Of a stretch of 33,447 nt of DNA, positions 23,670 to 30,836 are shown piece by piece. The stretch lies in NCBI GenBank assembly GCA_027002995.1, contig JALWZB010000149.1:1-33447 (forward strand). Reading direction: 5' to 3'. How positions within the stretch are numbered: the first letter of the stretch is position 1; every line of letters begins with the position of its first letter. Made by a program: the position numbers and the translations under genes. Source of the stretch: Desulfurococcales archaeon (GTDB taxonomy: Archaea > Thermoproteota > Thermoprotei_A > Sulfolobales > NBVN01). Under the pieces are notes generated by a model. That model made no database searches. It had not been told where the DNA came from and saw only the letters and a program-made list of their open reading frames with translations.

Positions 23670-24428
23670 ATGGGTAGGGTGAGCGTAGCTAAACTAGCGC
23701 TCTTCACGGCGCTAGTTTACGTGGCGACCATAGTCCTTCAGGTATACACACCCGCGACCAGAGGTTACTTCAACTTAGGCGAGACCGCTATCTACGCCAT
23801 AGCTGCTTTAGCAAATCCGTTGCTAGCCGGCATTGCTGCTGGTGTAGGGTCGGCGTTGGCGGACCTAACGACAGGTTACGGATATTTTGCACCCGGTACC
23901 TTAGTGATTAAATTTGTTGAGGGATTCACTGTAGCGTACCTAATGAGGAAGCTGGCCCCCAAATCAAGGTACTGGTTAGCTAGGGCGTTATCCGTGATTG
24001 CTTCGGTAGCCACTGGCGCCGCAATAGCCGCTGTAGGTTACTTCACACTATCGGGTCTATCGGAAATAACGTCAATACCGATTCAGGTCGGCGGCTTTGA
24101 GGTGACGGCCTTCTACGGTAAAATAGTGATCCCTAGCCTCGTGTGGTTGCTCATAGGCGTGCTAGTGACGGTGATACTACTGTACGCTGTCCTCGTAAGG
24201 AGTAAGGAGAACGTCTCTGCCGCAGCCTCTATGCTTGTGGGAGGTACGTTTATGGTGCTAGGATACTTCCTCTACGAGTTCTTCATCACGAACCCGCTGA
24301 TATATCACGCGCCGCCAGAACAGGCACTAGTGGAGGTACCAGTAAACTTTGGTCAAGTACTAGTTGGCATCACGGTCGCATTACCGATAACGTCATTCAT
24401 AAGAGAGGCTACTGGAAGTGAGGGTTAA
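23670..24428 (+). CDS. ECF transporter S component (vitamin-type)
   Basis: A 252-residue membrane protein with about six hydrophobic segments. The start VAKLALFTALVYVATIVLQV and the stretch FNLGETAIYAIAALANPLLAGIAAGVGSALADLTTGY with GTLVIKFVEG are typical of S components of the COG4720 type, a group that includes proposed hydroxymethylpyrimidine and pyridoxine carriers. The protein binds the vitamin and docks to the shared EcfT/ATPase module encoded downstream. ATG 23670 abuts GGGGAGATC; GTG 23679 is better spaced from it and is an alternative. The extra C-terminal ~60 residues are longer than most S components. The substrate is an inference. Confidence 0.85.
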   Translation: MGRVSVAKLALFTALVYVATIVLQVYTPATRGYFNLGETAIYAIAALANPLLAGIAAGVGSALADLTTGYGYFAPGTLVIKFVEGFTVAYLMRKLAPKSRYWLARALSVIASVATGAAIAAVGYFTLSGLSEITSIPIQVGGFEVTAFYGKIVIPSLVWLLIGVLVTVILLYAVLVRSKENVSAAASMLVGGTFMVLGYFLYEFFITNPLIYHAPPEQALVEVPVNFGQVLVGITVALPITSFIREATGSEG

Positions 24429-25671
24429 GGTAAAAGACTTAAACGTAGTTTTCGATGGTGCGAGTATTCTCTCAAACCTCAACTTAACAGTATGTGAGGG
24501 GGAGGCAGTACTCGTCACGGGACCGTCAGGGTCAGGTAAAACAACGTTGCTCAGAACGATCCTTGGCATAGTGCCTAATGTAATCTCCGGGTCGGTGAGG
24601 GGATTCATTGAGCCTGAGCCATGTATAATTAGAAGTAAAGCATATTACGTCCCTCAAGAGCCGTGGTTTTCCGTAATTACACCCTACGTCTGGTCCGAGA
24701 TAATGTCGTTTACTCCCTCCCAACTCGGGTTGGGAGACGTTGAGGATATGCTTAGTGCTTGGGGCATGAGCGGGTATGCCTTCAGGACAACGTACACCCT
24801 GAGCGCTGGGGAGCTACAGAGACTAGCGTTAATGGTGGCTATGCTCTCACGTAAGGAGGTAGTGTTGCTTGATGAGCCAGCATCACATCTAGACTCGAGA
24901 AACGCTGAGAAAGTCGTAAGAACCGTTAACGCGCTCAGGGACTCCGGCGTAGCAGTGATTATAGTTGATCATGACGTTAAGGCGTGGATGGGCTTAGTTG
25001 ATAAGGCCTACGTTCTCAGAAACGGCACGCTGGACGAAGACATCACGAGTTACTACAAGGAGTTTGATAAGCTAGTGAGTGAGCTAAGCAAGCCAAGGAC
25101 GCAGGGCGACACTGCACTTGAGGTAAGGGTAACCAAGTACAGACCTCCGGGATCACGCAAGATAGTGTTAGAAGACGTAGAGTTCACCGTGAGGAGGGGT
25201 GAGGTAGTGCTGGTGAAGGGCCCATCAGGCTCCGGTAAGACGACGTTGCTTAGGTTACTCGCAACGAGCGTCAAGGAGCCTGTGCCTGGCATAAAGGCTA
25301 ACGTCACCGGCAGGCTCATCTACGTCCCGGACAACCCTCTACTTTACTTCACAGAACCGATAGTAGCTAAGGAAGTGGGTGAAGGCGGTATTGAGAAGTT
25401 AAGGGAGTTCGGTATTACCGGCAGAGAATTCACGCCGATCACTAGGTTAAGCACGGGCGAGAGAAGAAGAGTGGCTGTGGCTTCAGCCATAGTTAGGGGT
25501 GCTTCAATTGTCGTCATGGATGAACCGACGGTGGGGCTAGATATTATCAGTAAGGTGCGGGTGTTGAAGGCCATAGTTAAGGCGGCTGAGGACGGCGCAG
25601 CTTTCGTTATCGCCTCCCACGATCCCCTGGTGGAACGCATAGCGAATAAGGTAGTGAACATCCATGGTTAG
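24418..25671 (+). CDS. fused ECF ATPases (EcfA-EcfA')
   Basis: A 417-residue protein with two ABC ATPase domains in tandem. Domain 1 (about 1-220): Walker A GPSGSGKT (35-42), Q80, signature LSAGELQ (128-134), Walker B VVLLDEP, H185. Domain 2 (about 234-417): Walker A GPSGSGKT (268-275), signature LSTGERR (344-350), Walker B IVVMDEP, H401; its Q-loop reads YVPD (302-305), with D in the Gln position. In ECF importers these are usually two separate proteins, EcfA1 and EcfA2. GTG start overlaps the S-component gene by 11 bp, and the 3' end overlaps ecfT by 8 bp. Confidence 0.92.
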   Translation: MRVKVKDLNVVFDGASILSNLNLTVCEGEAVLVTGPSGSGKTTLLRTILGIVPNVISGSVRGFIEPEPCIIRSKAYYVPQEPWFSVITPYVWSEIMSFTPSQLGLGDVEDMLSAWGMSGYAFRTTYTLSAGELQRLALMVAMLSRKEVVLLDEPASHLDSRNAEKVVRTVNALRDSGVAVIIVDHDVKAWMGLVDKAYVLRNGTLDEDITSYYKEFDKLVSELSKPRTQGDTALEVRVTKYRPPGSRKIVLEDVEFTVRRGEVVLVKGPSGSGKTTLLRLLATSVKEPVPGIKANVTGRLIYVPDNPLLYFTEPIVAKEVGEGGIEKLREFGITGREFTPITRLSTGERRRVAVASAIVRGASIVVMDEPTVGLDIISKVRVLKAIVKAAEDGAAFVIASHDPLVERIANKVVNIHG

Positions 25672-26371
25672 CGCAGGCACGGTGTTTCGGTGGATCTCCG
25701 AAGTTATATTCAGGTCAATCTTTGCTGGCGATGATACGCCGTTCAAGCACTCCACGCTACTAATAAACACACCTTTAGTCGTTACTCAGATACTCCTAGC
25801 ATCCGAGGGACCAACAGGAGTAGTTGTAACAATGGCATCCCTCTTAGCAGTTCACCTCATGGCAGGAACTTTAGAAGCGCTAGCATACGCGTTAATAATG
25901 ACTTCCTTGCCGGCAGTCTGGTACTTCCTGACAACACTACCATTTACAACATCTTTGACGACATCCGCCATAATTGCGTTCAGAGTAATCGCCGTTGGGT
26001 CAGCACTCTTAACGTTCATATACTTCCTGAACCCGCTGGAACTCTCAACGCTGGCACATAAGCTATGCCTTAAGAAAGTATCATTGTACCCAGCAATGAC
26101 GTGGAAGGTCACACCCCACGTGATGAGGGACATGAAGTCAGCAATGCTCTCGGCGGAATTAAAGGGTGAGAAACTCTGGAAGGCATTAGCAGTAACAATA
26201 CTTGCTGTGAACGAGTATAGCAGTATGTATGAAGAGGGAACCTACGCGCGTATGCAGGACTTCAAGCCACGGTACTGGTATGACGGCAAAGCAATGTTGG
26301 TATTCACCCTAATCCTTGCGGTAGACATTACTGTGTTACTCCTGCTCTACCTAAGGATGATTCCAGCTTAA
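25664..26371 (+). CDS. ECF transporter transmembrane T component
   Basis: A 235-residue membrane protein, the scaffold joining S component and ATPases. Hydrophobic segments lie at about 33-65, 69-90, 98-120 and 212-229, with a cytosolic coupling region between about 140 and 205 (KVTPHVMRDMKSAMLSAELKGEKLW). EcfT proteins carry two short A-R-G type coupling motifs that dock in the ATPases; here they are degenerate (SAELKG, TYARMQ). The name therefore rests on position and topology as much as motif. ATG overlaps the ATPase gene by 8 bp. Confidence 0.78.
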   Translation: MVSAGTVFRWISEVIFRSIFAGDDTPFKHSTLLINTPLVVTQILLASEGPTGVVVTMASLLAVHLMAGTLEALAYALIMTSLPAVWYFLTTLPFTTSLTTSAIIAFRVIAVGSALLTFIYFLNPLELSTLAHKLCLKKVSLYPAMTWKVTPHVMRDMKSAMLSAELKGEKLWKALAVTILAVNEYSSMYEEGTYARMQDFKPRYWYDGKAMLVFTLILAVDITVLLLLYLRMIPA

Positions 26372-26406
26372 ATTATCCGCTAGATTTAGATAGTAGGGTG
26401 TGATAC

Positions 26407-26796
26407 ATGAACGTAACTCCGGGAGAGAAGTTCTCATTTAAATTCAAGGCAGGACCGGAACACTCAGCCAAACACGTGGGTTCAGGAGATGTTGACGTTC
26501 TCTCAACACCCTCAATGATACTATTTATGGAGGAAGCGTGCAGGCGATTCATGGATAGGCACTTACCAGAGAGCGAAACCACCGTCGGCACAAGGGTCGA
26601 TGTCTACCACGTGAAGGCAGCCCCTATCGGTAGTGAGATTGAGGTGCGAGGAACACTCCTAGCTGTTGAGGGGAGGAAGCTAGTGTTCTGGGTTGAGGCA
26701 TGGTACGGTGACCGACGCATAGGGTACGGCGTGCATGAGAGATACGTAGTGAATAGGGAGGCATTCATAAGCAAGCTTAAGGGTGAGAAGAAGTGA
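26407..26796 (+). CDS. hotdog thioesterase, FlK-like
   Basis: A 129-residue single hotdog domain. STPSMILFMEEACRRF and the following VDVYHVKAAPIGSEIEV match the fluoroacetyl-CoA-thioesterase-like family. T34, E42 and H68 are spaced exactly as the catalytic T42/E50/H76 of Streptomyces FlK. The natural substrate in archaea is unknown; a short acyl-CoA is likely, not fluoroacetyl-CoA. ATG start. It overlaps the next gene by 4 bp, showing co-transcription with the creatininase-family gene. Confidence 0.82.
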   Translation: MNVTPGEKFSFKFKAGPEHSAKHVGSGDVDVLSTPSMILFMEEACRRFMDRHLPESETTVGTRVDVYHVKAAPIGSEIEVRGTLLAVEGRKLVFWVEAWYGDRRIGYGVHERYVVNREAFISKLKGEKK

Positions 26797-27539
26797 AGGA
26801 ATGGGCCTCCCTAACAGGGAAGGAGTTCGAGGAAATACCTAAGGACGTAGCCATACTGCCAGTGGGTAGCTTAGAGAGGCACGGTGACCACCTACCCCTA
26901 GGAACAGATATATTCGCGCCCGAGCGGATAGCGCGTCAAGTAGCCAGTAAGTTGCGTGAGTATGGAGTATCAGCACTAGTAATGCCTACAGTGCCGTACG
27001 GATCCTCAAGAATCCTCGCCAAATTCCCTGGAACGATAAACGTTGATGACTCAGCTTTCAGGGAGTACGTCAAGTCAGTCTTGAAGGAAGCTCTAAGGAA
27101 TGGGTTCAAACTCATCCTAGTAATAAACGGTCATGGAGGAAACACGTCCCTACTCAGGGAAGCTGCGAGGGACGCCGCGTACAGTACTGGCGGGGCGGTA
27201 CTACTGATTAACTGGTGGACGGACGTAGCACAAGATAAGCGTAAGTCGCTCTTTCCAGAGGAAACCCTAGGCCATGCGGGGGCGGATGAAACCGCCGTGA
27301 TGATGGCTATAACACCTGACCTAGTCAAGATGGAGCACCTAAAGAAAAACCCGGTCAAGTATCCGTCACTAAGGCTATATTACAGGAAGTACGAGGAGGA
27401 AGTGCTCTTCCCTGAAGCACTCTCAGGTGACCCAAGCGTGGCAAACCCAGAGAAGGGCAGGGAGCTACTTGCGGCTGTTGTTGACGGTATTACTGACTCC
27501 GCGCTGAAAGCACTTAAACTAATTCAAGAATGTGGGTGA
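26793..27539 (+). CDS. creatininase-family amidohydrolase
   Basis: A 248-residue metal-dependent amidohydrolase. Family motifs: LPVGSLERHGDHLPLGTD (N-terminal metal ligands E, H, D), VPYGSSRILAKFPGT, LVINGHGGN, and HAGADETAVM with the late glutamate. In archaea the family includes ArfB, the formamide hydrolase of riboflavin/F420 synthesis; creatinine is an unlikely substrate. Whether this is ArfB cannot be decided by motif alone. GTG start overlapping the thioesterase stop; its 3' end overlaps the open region upstream of tyrS by a few bases. Confidence 0.85.
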   Translation: MKEWASLTGKEFEEIPKDVAILPVGSLERHGDHLPLGTDIFAPERIARQVASKLREYGVSALVMPTVPYGSSRILAKFPGTINVDDSAFREYVKSVLKEALRNGFKLILVINGHGGNTSLLREAARDAAYSTGGAVLLINWWTDVAQDKRKSLFPEETLGHAGADETAVMMAITPDLVKMEHLKKNPVKYPSLRLYYRKYEEEVLFPEALSGDPSVANPEKGRELLAAVVDGITDSALKALKLIQECG

Positions 27540-27624
27540 GGACCCCGCAGGTTTTTATGCGGTAAGGCGGCCACTGTTAAACATTAAATATGTAAAGTCA
27601 CTTCACTATCCTAGGGTGACTTTA

Positions 27625-28704
27625 ATGGATACCGAGGAGAGGCTACGGTTAATAACTAGAGGAACTGTAGAGATAGTTACTCCGCAGGAGCTTAAGGAAC
27701 TTATTGAAACAAAGTCACCCTCAGGGTATCTGGGGTTTGAGCCCAGCGGTATATTCCACGTTGGGTGGCTTGTTTGGGCACTGAAATTCAAGGACTTAGT
27801 AGATGCTGGGGTACAAATGTACCTACTGGCAGCAACATGGCATGCATGGATAAACGATAAGTTGGGAGGGGACCTAGAACTAATACGCTTCGCGGCGACC
27901 CACGTTGAGGAGGTGCTTAATGCGTTAGGGCTTGAAGGGAGATTTAACCTAGTATTTGCTGAGGATCTAGTCTCACACATCGAATACTGGGAAAAATTAC
28001 TGAAGACCGCTAAATCCGTTTCTCTAGCAAGGGTTAGGAGGGCACTCACCATAATGGGTAGGAGACTCGATGAGGGAGAGGCAGACTTCTCAAAATTAAT
28101 ATACCCGCTCATGCAGGTAACAGACATGTTTGCCTTGGACGTCGACATAGCGTTAGGAGGTATGGATCAGAGAAGGGCTCATATGCTTCAAAGGGACGTG
28201 GCAGAGAAGCTAGGGTGGAAGAAAGTGATTGCGATACACACACCGCTAATACCTTCGCTACAGGGTATTGGGAGAATGGACTTGAAGAGCGGTGAGGCAA
28301 ACGAGCTCCTAGCCCAGGCAAAGATGAGCAAATCGAAACCCGAGACAGCGATCTTCATAATCGATAGCGATGACGAAATAAGAAAGAAAATCCGTAAGGC
28401 GTACTGCCCAGCAAGAAGCGTTGAAGGCAACCCCATAACCGAGATAGCTAAGAACATAATCTTCCGCGGCGAAGAAAAAGAATTCACCATCAACAGACCA
28501 TCAAAATTCGGGGGACCCATAACTATATACACCTACGAGGAATTAGAGAAGCTCTATGTCGAGGGTAAATTACATCCACTAGATCTAAAAAACGCTGTTG
28601 CTGAGTACCTAATCAAGATGATATCGCCATTAAGGGAGAGGTTACTTGCAAGCAAGAAATCAAGAGAATTCATAAAGACAATAATGGCGCGGGTAGGAAG
28701 GTAA
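27625..28704 (+). CDS. tyrS: tyrosyl-tRNA synthetase
   Basis: 359 residues from ATG 27625, chosen because archaeal TyrRS begins with a MDxEERLxLI-type helix and GGGTGAC lies just upstream; the open frame extends 31 codons further but without similarity. Class I landmarks: FEPSGIFHVGW (HIGH equivalent HVGW, 45-48), YPLMQVTDMFAL and GGMDQRRAHML for tyrosine and the Rossmann core, and KMSKS at 233-237. It charges tRNA-Tyr with tyrosine. The C-terminus ends after a short helical region, as in compact archaeal enzymes. A TATA-like CATTAAATATG near 27585 suggests its own promoter besides read-through. Confidence 0.93.
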   Translation: MDTEERLRLITRGTVEIVTPQELKELIETKSPSGYLGFEPSGIFHVGWLVWALKFKDLVDAGVQMYLLAATWHAWINDKLGGDLELIRFAATHVEEVLNALGLEGRFNLVFAEDLVSHIEYWEKLLKTAKSVSLARVRRALTIMGRRLDEGEADFSKLIYPLMQVTDMFALDVDIALGGMDQRRAHMLQRDVAEKLGWKKVIAIHTPLIPSLQGIGRMDLKSGEANELLAQAKMSKSKPETAIFIIDSDDEIRKKIRKAYCPARSVEGNPITEIAKNIIFRGEEKEFTINRPSKFGGPITIYTYEELEKLYVEGKLHPLDLKNAVAEYLIKMISPLRERLLASKKSREFIKTIMARVGR

Positions 28705-28771
28705 TAACTCCTGTGAACGTCTAGACTTTAATCACAGTTAGTTAAACTCAATAGCTTATTACGAGGGCCAG

Positions 28772-28823
28772 GGGTGACCCTCCCTGCTTCATAACCTCCC
28801 GTGACGCGGGAGCTTCAGCAGGG
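28772..28823. repeat. nested hairpin between tyrS and RHH gene, IS605-end-like
   Basis: An outer stem CCCTGCT (28782-28788)/AGCAGGG (28817-28823) encloses CTCCCG (28796-28801)/CGGGAG (28807-28812) with a 5-nt loop, and GGG-TGA-CCC lies just before. The minus-strand reading resembles the hairpin plus GGAGGGTCA type right end of IS200/IS605 elements; it could equally end both convergent transcripts. A separate CTGTGA/TCACAG repeat is at 28711-28737. Confidence 0.4.
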
Positions 28824-28841
28824 CCAAGAAGACTTCTCCCT

Positions 28842-29177
28842 TCAGGACTTATTAATCCTTCCACTGCTATATCTCCTGCCTCTCAAGAGGAAGTCAGGGG
28901 ACTCAAGCTCATCGATGCGCTCCTCTAAGTGATCAACACGTGAGAGGAGATCGTGGAGTAGGTTCTCAAGCACGTATAATTTACCTTTAAGGAATGCTAT
29001 CTCGTCTTCGTAATCCTTAATCTTCTTAACTACTGGTGAATTGCTTCGGATATCGCCATGAAGGCCCTCGCTTATAAACATTTTTATCACATCAGTTACT
29101 TGGACACCCATAGACGCAGCTAAGGTCTTCAGCTCTTCGTAGGTCTTCGATGGTAGCGATACATGTACTGTCGGTAT
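28842..29177 (-). CDS. ribbon-helix-helix protein with C-terminal coiled coil; apparent ATA start
   Basis: 111 residues if translation begins at the ATA at 29175-29177. From there the frame reads as an RHH domain (TVHVSLPSKTYEELKTLAAS then a second helix VTDVIKMFISEGL), followed by a coiled coil (about 55-98) and a basic tail. Only the ATA position is consistent with a full RHH beta strand; the first ATG (29111) would delete it. GAGGGGAT (minus strand, 29183-29190) lies 5 nt before the ATA and a TATA at 29211-29220 lies ~26 nt before that. No ATG, GTG or TTG occurs between the upstream TAG and the RHH strand. Likely a DNA-binding dimer, possibly autoregulating. Confidence 0.7.
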   Translation of the reverse strand: MPTVHVSLPSKTYEELKTLAASMGVQVTDVIKMFISEGLHGDIRSNSPVVKKIKDYEDEIAFLKGKLYVLENLLHDLLSRVDHLEERIDELESPDFLLRGRRYSSGRINKS

Positions 29178-29210
29178 GTCCTATCCCCTCAAGAGGAATA
29201 CTGAAGTCTT

Positions 29211-29220
29211 ACTATATAAA
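29211..29220 (-). promoter_or_regulatory. TATA box for minus-strand RHH gene
   Basis: Plus-strand ACTATATAAA; centred ~26 nt from a predicted start near 29191, directly ahead of the GAGGGGAT ribosome site. Confidence 0.55.
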
Positions 29221-29231
29221 ATTGCCCTCCA

Positions 29232-29263
29232 ATATGTCTTCCGCTTTAAAGCAGAAGACATAT
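29232..29263. promoter_or_regulatory. 32-bp near-perfect palindrome between divergent RHH genes
   Basis: The arms ATATGTCTTC (29232-29241) and GAAGACATAT (29254-29263) are exact inverted complements, and the core GCTTTAAAGC (29243-29252) is itself a perfect palindrome. Only the pair 29242/29253 mismatches. The core could also act as the TATA of the plus-strand RHH gene. The location and length suggest an operator for one of the two RHH proteins. Confidence 0.65.
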
Positions 29264-29333
29264 GGTAGCAGTACATGTAATAGTTATGCATCTTTTTTCA
29301 TGGACTCTGTAGTCAAAGGATTGGGGATATGTT

Positions 29334-29516
29334 GTGAAGATAGTGACTTTCAAGGTAGAGGAAGCACTACTTCGAAAGATAGACGAGATAGCTAGGATGG
29401 AGGGTGTCAGTAGGTCTGAGATAATTAGAGAAGCGTTAAGCGTCTACGTTACTAGGAGCTGGAGAGGGGAGAGGGTACGAAAAGGTATCCGTATAAGGCA
29501 CGTTATTCTGACTTGA
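29334..29516 (+). CDS. CopG-like ribbon-helix-helix protein
   Basis: 60 residues from GTG, with GGGGAT about 8 nt upstream. The order MKIVTFKVEEALLRKIDEIA (beta strand and first helix) then VSRSEIIREALSVYV (second helix) is the RHH/CopG fold used by small repressors and antitoxins. The last 15 residues are strongly basic. It is divergent from the coiled-coil RHH gene, with the 32-bp palindrome between them. No toxin-like gene is adjacent on the same strand, so a regulator role is more likely than an antitoxin. Confidence 0.85.
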   Translation: MKIVTFKVEEALLRKIDEIARMEGVSRSEIIREALSVYVTRSWRGERVRKGIRIRHVILT

Positions 29517-29563
29517 CGGTCTTATATTTCGTGCTTAACCGCCCTCAAATTTATTCTGTGCTT

Positions 29564-30232
29564 TTAAAAAGGAAAAGGAAATACGACAACCTTGGTTTTA
29601 GGCCACGATAGTAACTCATTCTTACTTGCATTCCATTCATTGTTTTCGAGCCTCAAGATTTCATATTTGTTACTGGCTATTTTTAGGAAATCATCTAGCG
29701 GTCTTAGAGGAAGGTTAACTCCTTTTACCCAGTAGTGCATTGGTATCACGGCTTTGGGGCTGATCATGTCTGATAATTCAAGTGCTGCCTTACTATTTAT
29801 GGTAAATGTGCCGCCTACAGGGACCATTAGGATATCGATTTCACCTAAATCCTGTATGGTTTTATCGTCCAGTAAGTGACCTAGGTCACCTGTGTGGAGT
29901 ATGCGTAGCCCCTCAACCTCAATTAAATACATTATTACCTTACCGCGTCGCCTTCCCTTGAATTCGTCATGGTATGCCTCGAACCCCGTTACGGTGAAGC
30001 CATCCACCCGGAACTTACCTTTCTTCATAGAGAACGTCCTGCCTCCCTCCTTCAGCACTACTTGGTAGGCGTTATGATCGAAGTGCTCATGCGTTATCAG
30101 GACGGCATCAGCCCTAACCTGAGGCTTAGGAAGCCCTATGCTTCCACCATCATGGGGGTCTACGACGAGCGTGAACCCATCGCTGGACCTTATCTCAAAG
30201 CATGCATGACCCCACCACTTTATCGTGACCAT
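29564..30232 (-). CDS. metallo-beta-lactamase-fold hydrolase, UPF0173-like
   Basis: About 222 residues from ATG 30232; the GTG three codons upstream lies inside the GGTG ribosome site and is less likely. WWGHACFEI opens the fold and THEHFDH carries the HxHxDH metal motif. LHTGDLGHLLDD and the late PMHYWVKGVN supply further ligands. UPF0173 members are close to ascorbate-6-phosphate lactonase (UlaG) but their archaeal substrate is unknown. It lies alone on the minus strand, 121 bp from the divergent methyltransferase. Confidence 0.88.
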   Translation of the reverse strand: MVTIKWWGHACFEIRSSDGFTLVVDPHDGGSIGLPKPQVRADAVLITHEHFDHNAYQVVLKEGGRTFSMKKGKFRVDGFTVTGFEAYHDEFKGRRRGKVIMYLIEVEGLRILHTGDLGHLLDDKTIQDLGEIDILMVPVGGTFTINSKAALELSDMISPKAVIPMHYWVKGVNLPLRPLDDFLKIASNKYEILRLENNEWNASKNELLSWPKTKVVVFPFPF

Positions 30233-30362
30233 TGCTGGCACCTATAGGTAAGGCGTTTCTAAGGTTTTAGAGATTTGCAGTACTTCAACGCTGTAATGCG
30301 TCTTGGATACTCGAAAAATTCAAGAATTCTAACCATGCATTAAGTAATGGAGCCGTGCCGGG

Positions 30363-30836
30363 TTGACGGTGCCAGTCCCTTGGATACCGACAGAGGGACG
30401 GGTGATCAAGTATATTGTCGAATTACTTAAGGCAGGTAAGGGCAAAGTAATAGCTGAACTTGGATGCGGTGATGGGCGCGTTGCGATAGCCTTAGCTAAA
30501 ACGGGATCTAAAGTCTTGTGTATCGAATTACGGAGGGAGTTAGCGCGTAAGGCTAGGCAGAATGTTCTCAAGGAAGGTGTTGACGATTTAGTCACGGTCA
30601 TTGAGGGAGACTTTATGCATGTACCGCTTAACAACGTTGACGGCGTGTATGCATACTTAACTGAAAGTAGTAACGCGAAGTTAAGACAAAAGCTCGAGTC
30701 GGAGTTGAGAAGTAGTGCACGAGTAGTGACTCTGGACTTTCCAATACCTGGGTGGGAACCTACCCACGTAACTATAGTGTCCTCCGTAAATGGCGGTAGG
30801 CCCAGAACCCTCTTCCTGTATATCAGGGGGAGATGA
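30363..30836 (+). CDS. aKMT-like SAM-dependent methyltransferase
   Basis: 157 residues (TTG 30363, or GTG two codons later). VPWIPTEGRVIKYIVELL leads into the SAM-binding ELGCGDGRVAIALA, followed by VLCIELRREL and DFMHVPL. The overall order, including VVTLDFPIPGWEPTHV, parallels aKMT, the broad-specificity protein lysine methyltransferase of Sulfolobus. Known role of that family: monomethylation of many cytosolic and DNA-binding proteins. The 3' end overlaps the convergent pilin-like gene by 14 bp. The target is an inference from family. Confidence 0.8.
   Translation: MTVPVPWIPTEGRVIKYIVELLKAGKGKVIAELGCGDGRVAIALAKTGSKVLCIELRRELARKARQNVLKEGVDDLVTVIEGDFMHVPLNNVDGVYAYLTESSNAKLRQKLESELRSSARVVTLDFPIPGWEPTHVTIVSSVNGGRPRTLFLYIRGR

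Larger units (their letters stand above)
29160..29279. promoter_or_regulatory. paired TACATGTA sites flanking the divergent RHH promoters
   Basis: TACATGTACTG at 29160-29170 and its exact reverse complement CAGTACATGTA at 29269-29279 stand about 98 bp apart around the intergenic region. Each contains the 8-bp palindrome TACATGTA. One lies in the first codons of the minus RHH gene. RHH dimers typically bind short palindromes, so these are candidate operators. Confidence 0.4.

Noticed and set aside
27532-27624. 31-codon N-terminal extension of TyrRS
   Set aside because: It contains the likely TATA and ribosome site, and the family N-terminus matches ATG 27625.
29150-29395. Plus-strand open frame across the RHH intergenic region
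   Set aside because: It runs over the minus RHH gene start, the palindrome and the start of the plus RHH gene in the wrong frame and shows no domain.
29334-29516. Antitoxin of a toxin-antitoxin pair
   Set aside because: The neighbours are another RHH gene, divergent, and an MBL hydrolase; no PIN, RelE or HEPN toxin follows.
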